This document shows, in pieces, positions 6,592 through 7,279 of a stretch of 7,279 nt of DNA. The stretch covers positions 1-7,279 of the forward strand of contig CALHAT010000001.1 in the NCBI GenBank assembly GCA_937934285.1, read 5' to 3'. Numbering within the stretch: the stretch's first letter is position 1; each line of letters begins with the position of its first letter. Source of the DNA: Minisyncoccota bacterium. GTDB taxonomy: Bacteria > Patescibacteriota > Minisyncoccia > UBA6257 > HR35. The notes beneath the pieces are model-generated. The model saw only the letters and a list, made by a program, of their open reading frames with translations, ran no database searches and had not been told where the DNA came from. Made by a program: the position numbers and the translations under genes.

Positions 6592-7250
6592 TTTCCAAAA
6601 AAAATTTAAAAATTTTATTTACTCTAATAGCATTATTGATAGGAAATTTTAGTTTTTCCGCAATTGTTCAATGTCAGACAACACCTTGTAGCTGGGAGGA
6701 TCTTTCTAATTCCTTAATAAATTTAGTGAAGACAATTGTTTTAGTTTCTTTCTGGTTAGCTTTTCTCCTGTGCGTGATTGGAGCTTTTTTGATAATGTTT
6801 CATGGACCAAGTCCAAGTCTTTATCAAAAAGGGGTTAATCTAATTAAATTCGCCATAATTAGTTATATTTTGATTTTATTTTCAGGAATTATTTTCGATG
6901 TTATCTTAGATTTTTTTCAGCCTAAATTAGCAATAGCCCAAGATGTTGGTTCTTATTTAAATCCTTTAAAAGAAGCTGTTTCTTCTGAGCTAAAGTGTGG
7001 AGCAGGTAAAAAAGGAATTGATAAAATAATTAGTTGTATTTTTGAAGCCATAGCTGTTTTAAAAAATTTAGCCATAATTTTATTAACTTTAGCTATTATT
7101 GGTTCAGCTGTTTATTTAATTACCACACCTCTTTTTGGTCTTAAAAATATTGGTCGGGCTTATCAAATTTTGATTTGGTCAATTATTGGACTTATAATTA
7201 TTTTATTAGCTGATGTTATCAAAGCCCAGATCGAGCTACTAACAAAATGA
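6588..7250 (+). CDS. Four-helix membrane protein, tandem VirB2/TrbC-like (type IV secretion pilin-type) hairpins
   Basis: The 220-residue protein begins with a probable signal sequence (KKNLKILFTLIALLIGNFSFSA, 4-25). Helices lie at about 50-72, 85-108, 158-178 and 192-212. The two halves have the same plan. Each has a Cys-containing amphipathic stretch (PCSWEDLSNSLINLVKT at 33-49; ISCIFEAIAVLKN at 148-160) and a first helix (LVSFWLAFLLCVIGAFLIM; LAIILLTLAIIGSAVYLIT). A short polar loop then ends in Lys-Gly or Gly-Arg (YQKGVNLI; IGRAYQIL), followed by a second helix (KFAIISYILILFSGIIFDVI; IWSIIGLIIILLADVI). This resembles VirB2/TrbC pilin subunits of type IV secretion systems, which have one such hairpin. 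The resemblance is by hydropathy and motif, with little sequence identity, so other integral membrane roles are possible. It overlaps its neighbours by ATGA on both sides. No Shine-Dalgarno is seen. Confidence 0.65.
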   Translation: MISKKNLKILFTLIALLIGNFSFSAIVQCQTTPCSWEDLSNSLINLVKTIVLVSFWLAFLLCVIGAFLIMFHGPSPSLYQKGVNLIKFAIISYILILFSGIIFDVILDFFQPKLAIAQDVGSYLNPLKEAVSSELKCGAGKKGIDKIISCIFEAIAVLKNLAIILLTLAIIGSAVYLITTPLFGLKNIGRAYQILIWSIIGLIIILLADVIKAQIELLTK

Positions 7251-7279
7251 AAAAAATAATTTTTTTAATTTTGATTTTT
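7247..7279 (+). CDS. Start of an exported or membrane protein (partial, 11 codons)
   Basis: The ATG at 7247 overlaps the TGA of the previous gene as ATGA, the pattern used by most genes in this operon. The eleven visible codons read MKKIIFLILIF: two lysines followed by an unbroken hydrophobic run, as expected for a signal peptide or first membrane helix. The protein cannot be identified from this. Confidence 0.55.
   Translation, partial: MKKIIFLILIF

Noticed and set aside
1935..7279. Alternative genetic code with TGA as glycine (as in Gracilibacteria or SR1)
   Set aside because: TGA ends several genes exactly at ATGA overlaps with sensible downstream starts, and no conserved protein here needs TGA read through.

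Overview
This 7.3 kb window is AT-rich, uses TGA as a stop (standard bacterial code 11) and is almost entirely coding. Only two gaps lie outside genes: 20 bp at 1915-1934 and 19 bp at 2606-2624. Nearly every gene pair overlaps by ATGA or TAATG, and few starts have a Shine-Dalgarno sequence. This compactness, the short divergent proteins, a four-S1-domain ribosomal protein S1 and a VirB2/TrbC-like membrane gene beside a membrane-anchored solute-binding-like protein suggest a reduced-genome Patescibacteria (Candidate Phyla Radiation) bacterium. That placement is an inference from style and gene content, not from a marker search.

Left arm, minus strand (1-1914): a ribosomal protein S1-like gene (1914-877) overlaps the start of ftsH (880 to beyond the left edge) by ATGA. 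The FtsH protease gene reads normally for 240 residues: two membrane segments, an extracytoplasmic domain and an AAA Walker A motif. Immediately after the pore-loop sequence MFVGVGA the family sequence stops. It is replaced by an in-frame intein amino terminus (SIAGDEF...), of which 53 residues are visible before the window ends. This is the most striking item here.

Centre: the 20 bp gap separates two divergent transcription units. It holds two back-to-back -10 boxes only 3 bp apart. The rightward promoter has an extended -10 that predicts a nearly leaderless mRNA.

Right arm, plus strand (1935 to beyond the right edge): an apparent seven-gene operon. In order it has a small histidine-free protein resembling a decayed metallo-beta-lactamase fold, a 64-residue single-pass membrane peptide, DNA gyrase/topoisomerase IV subunit A, a class I SAM methyltransferase, a membrane-anchored solute-binding-protein-like gene, a four-helix membrane protein that looks like two tandem VirB2/TrbC pilin-type hairpins, and the first 11 codons of another exported protein. 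A topoisomerase subunit is thus tied by overlapping stop/start codons to envelope or secretion-type genes. The subunit A has catalytic Arg-Tyr but no recognisable GyrA box in blade 1, and has Met at the position of E. coli Ser83.
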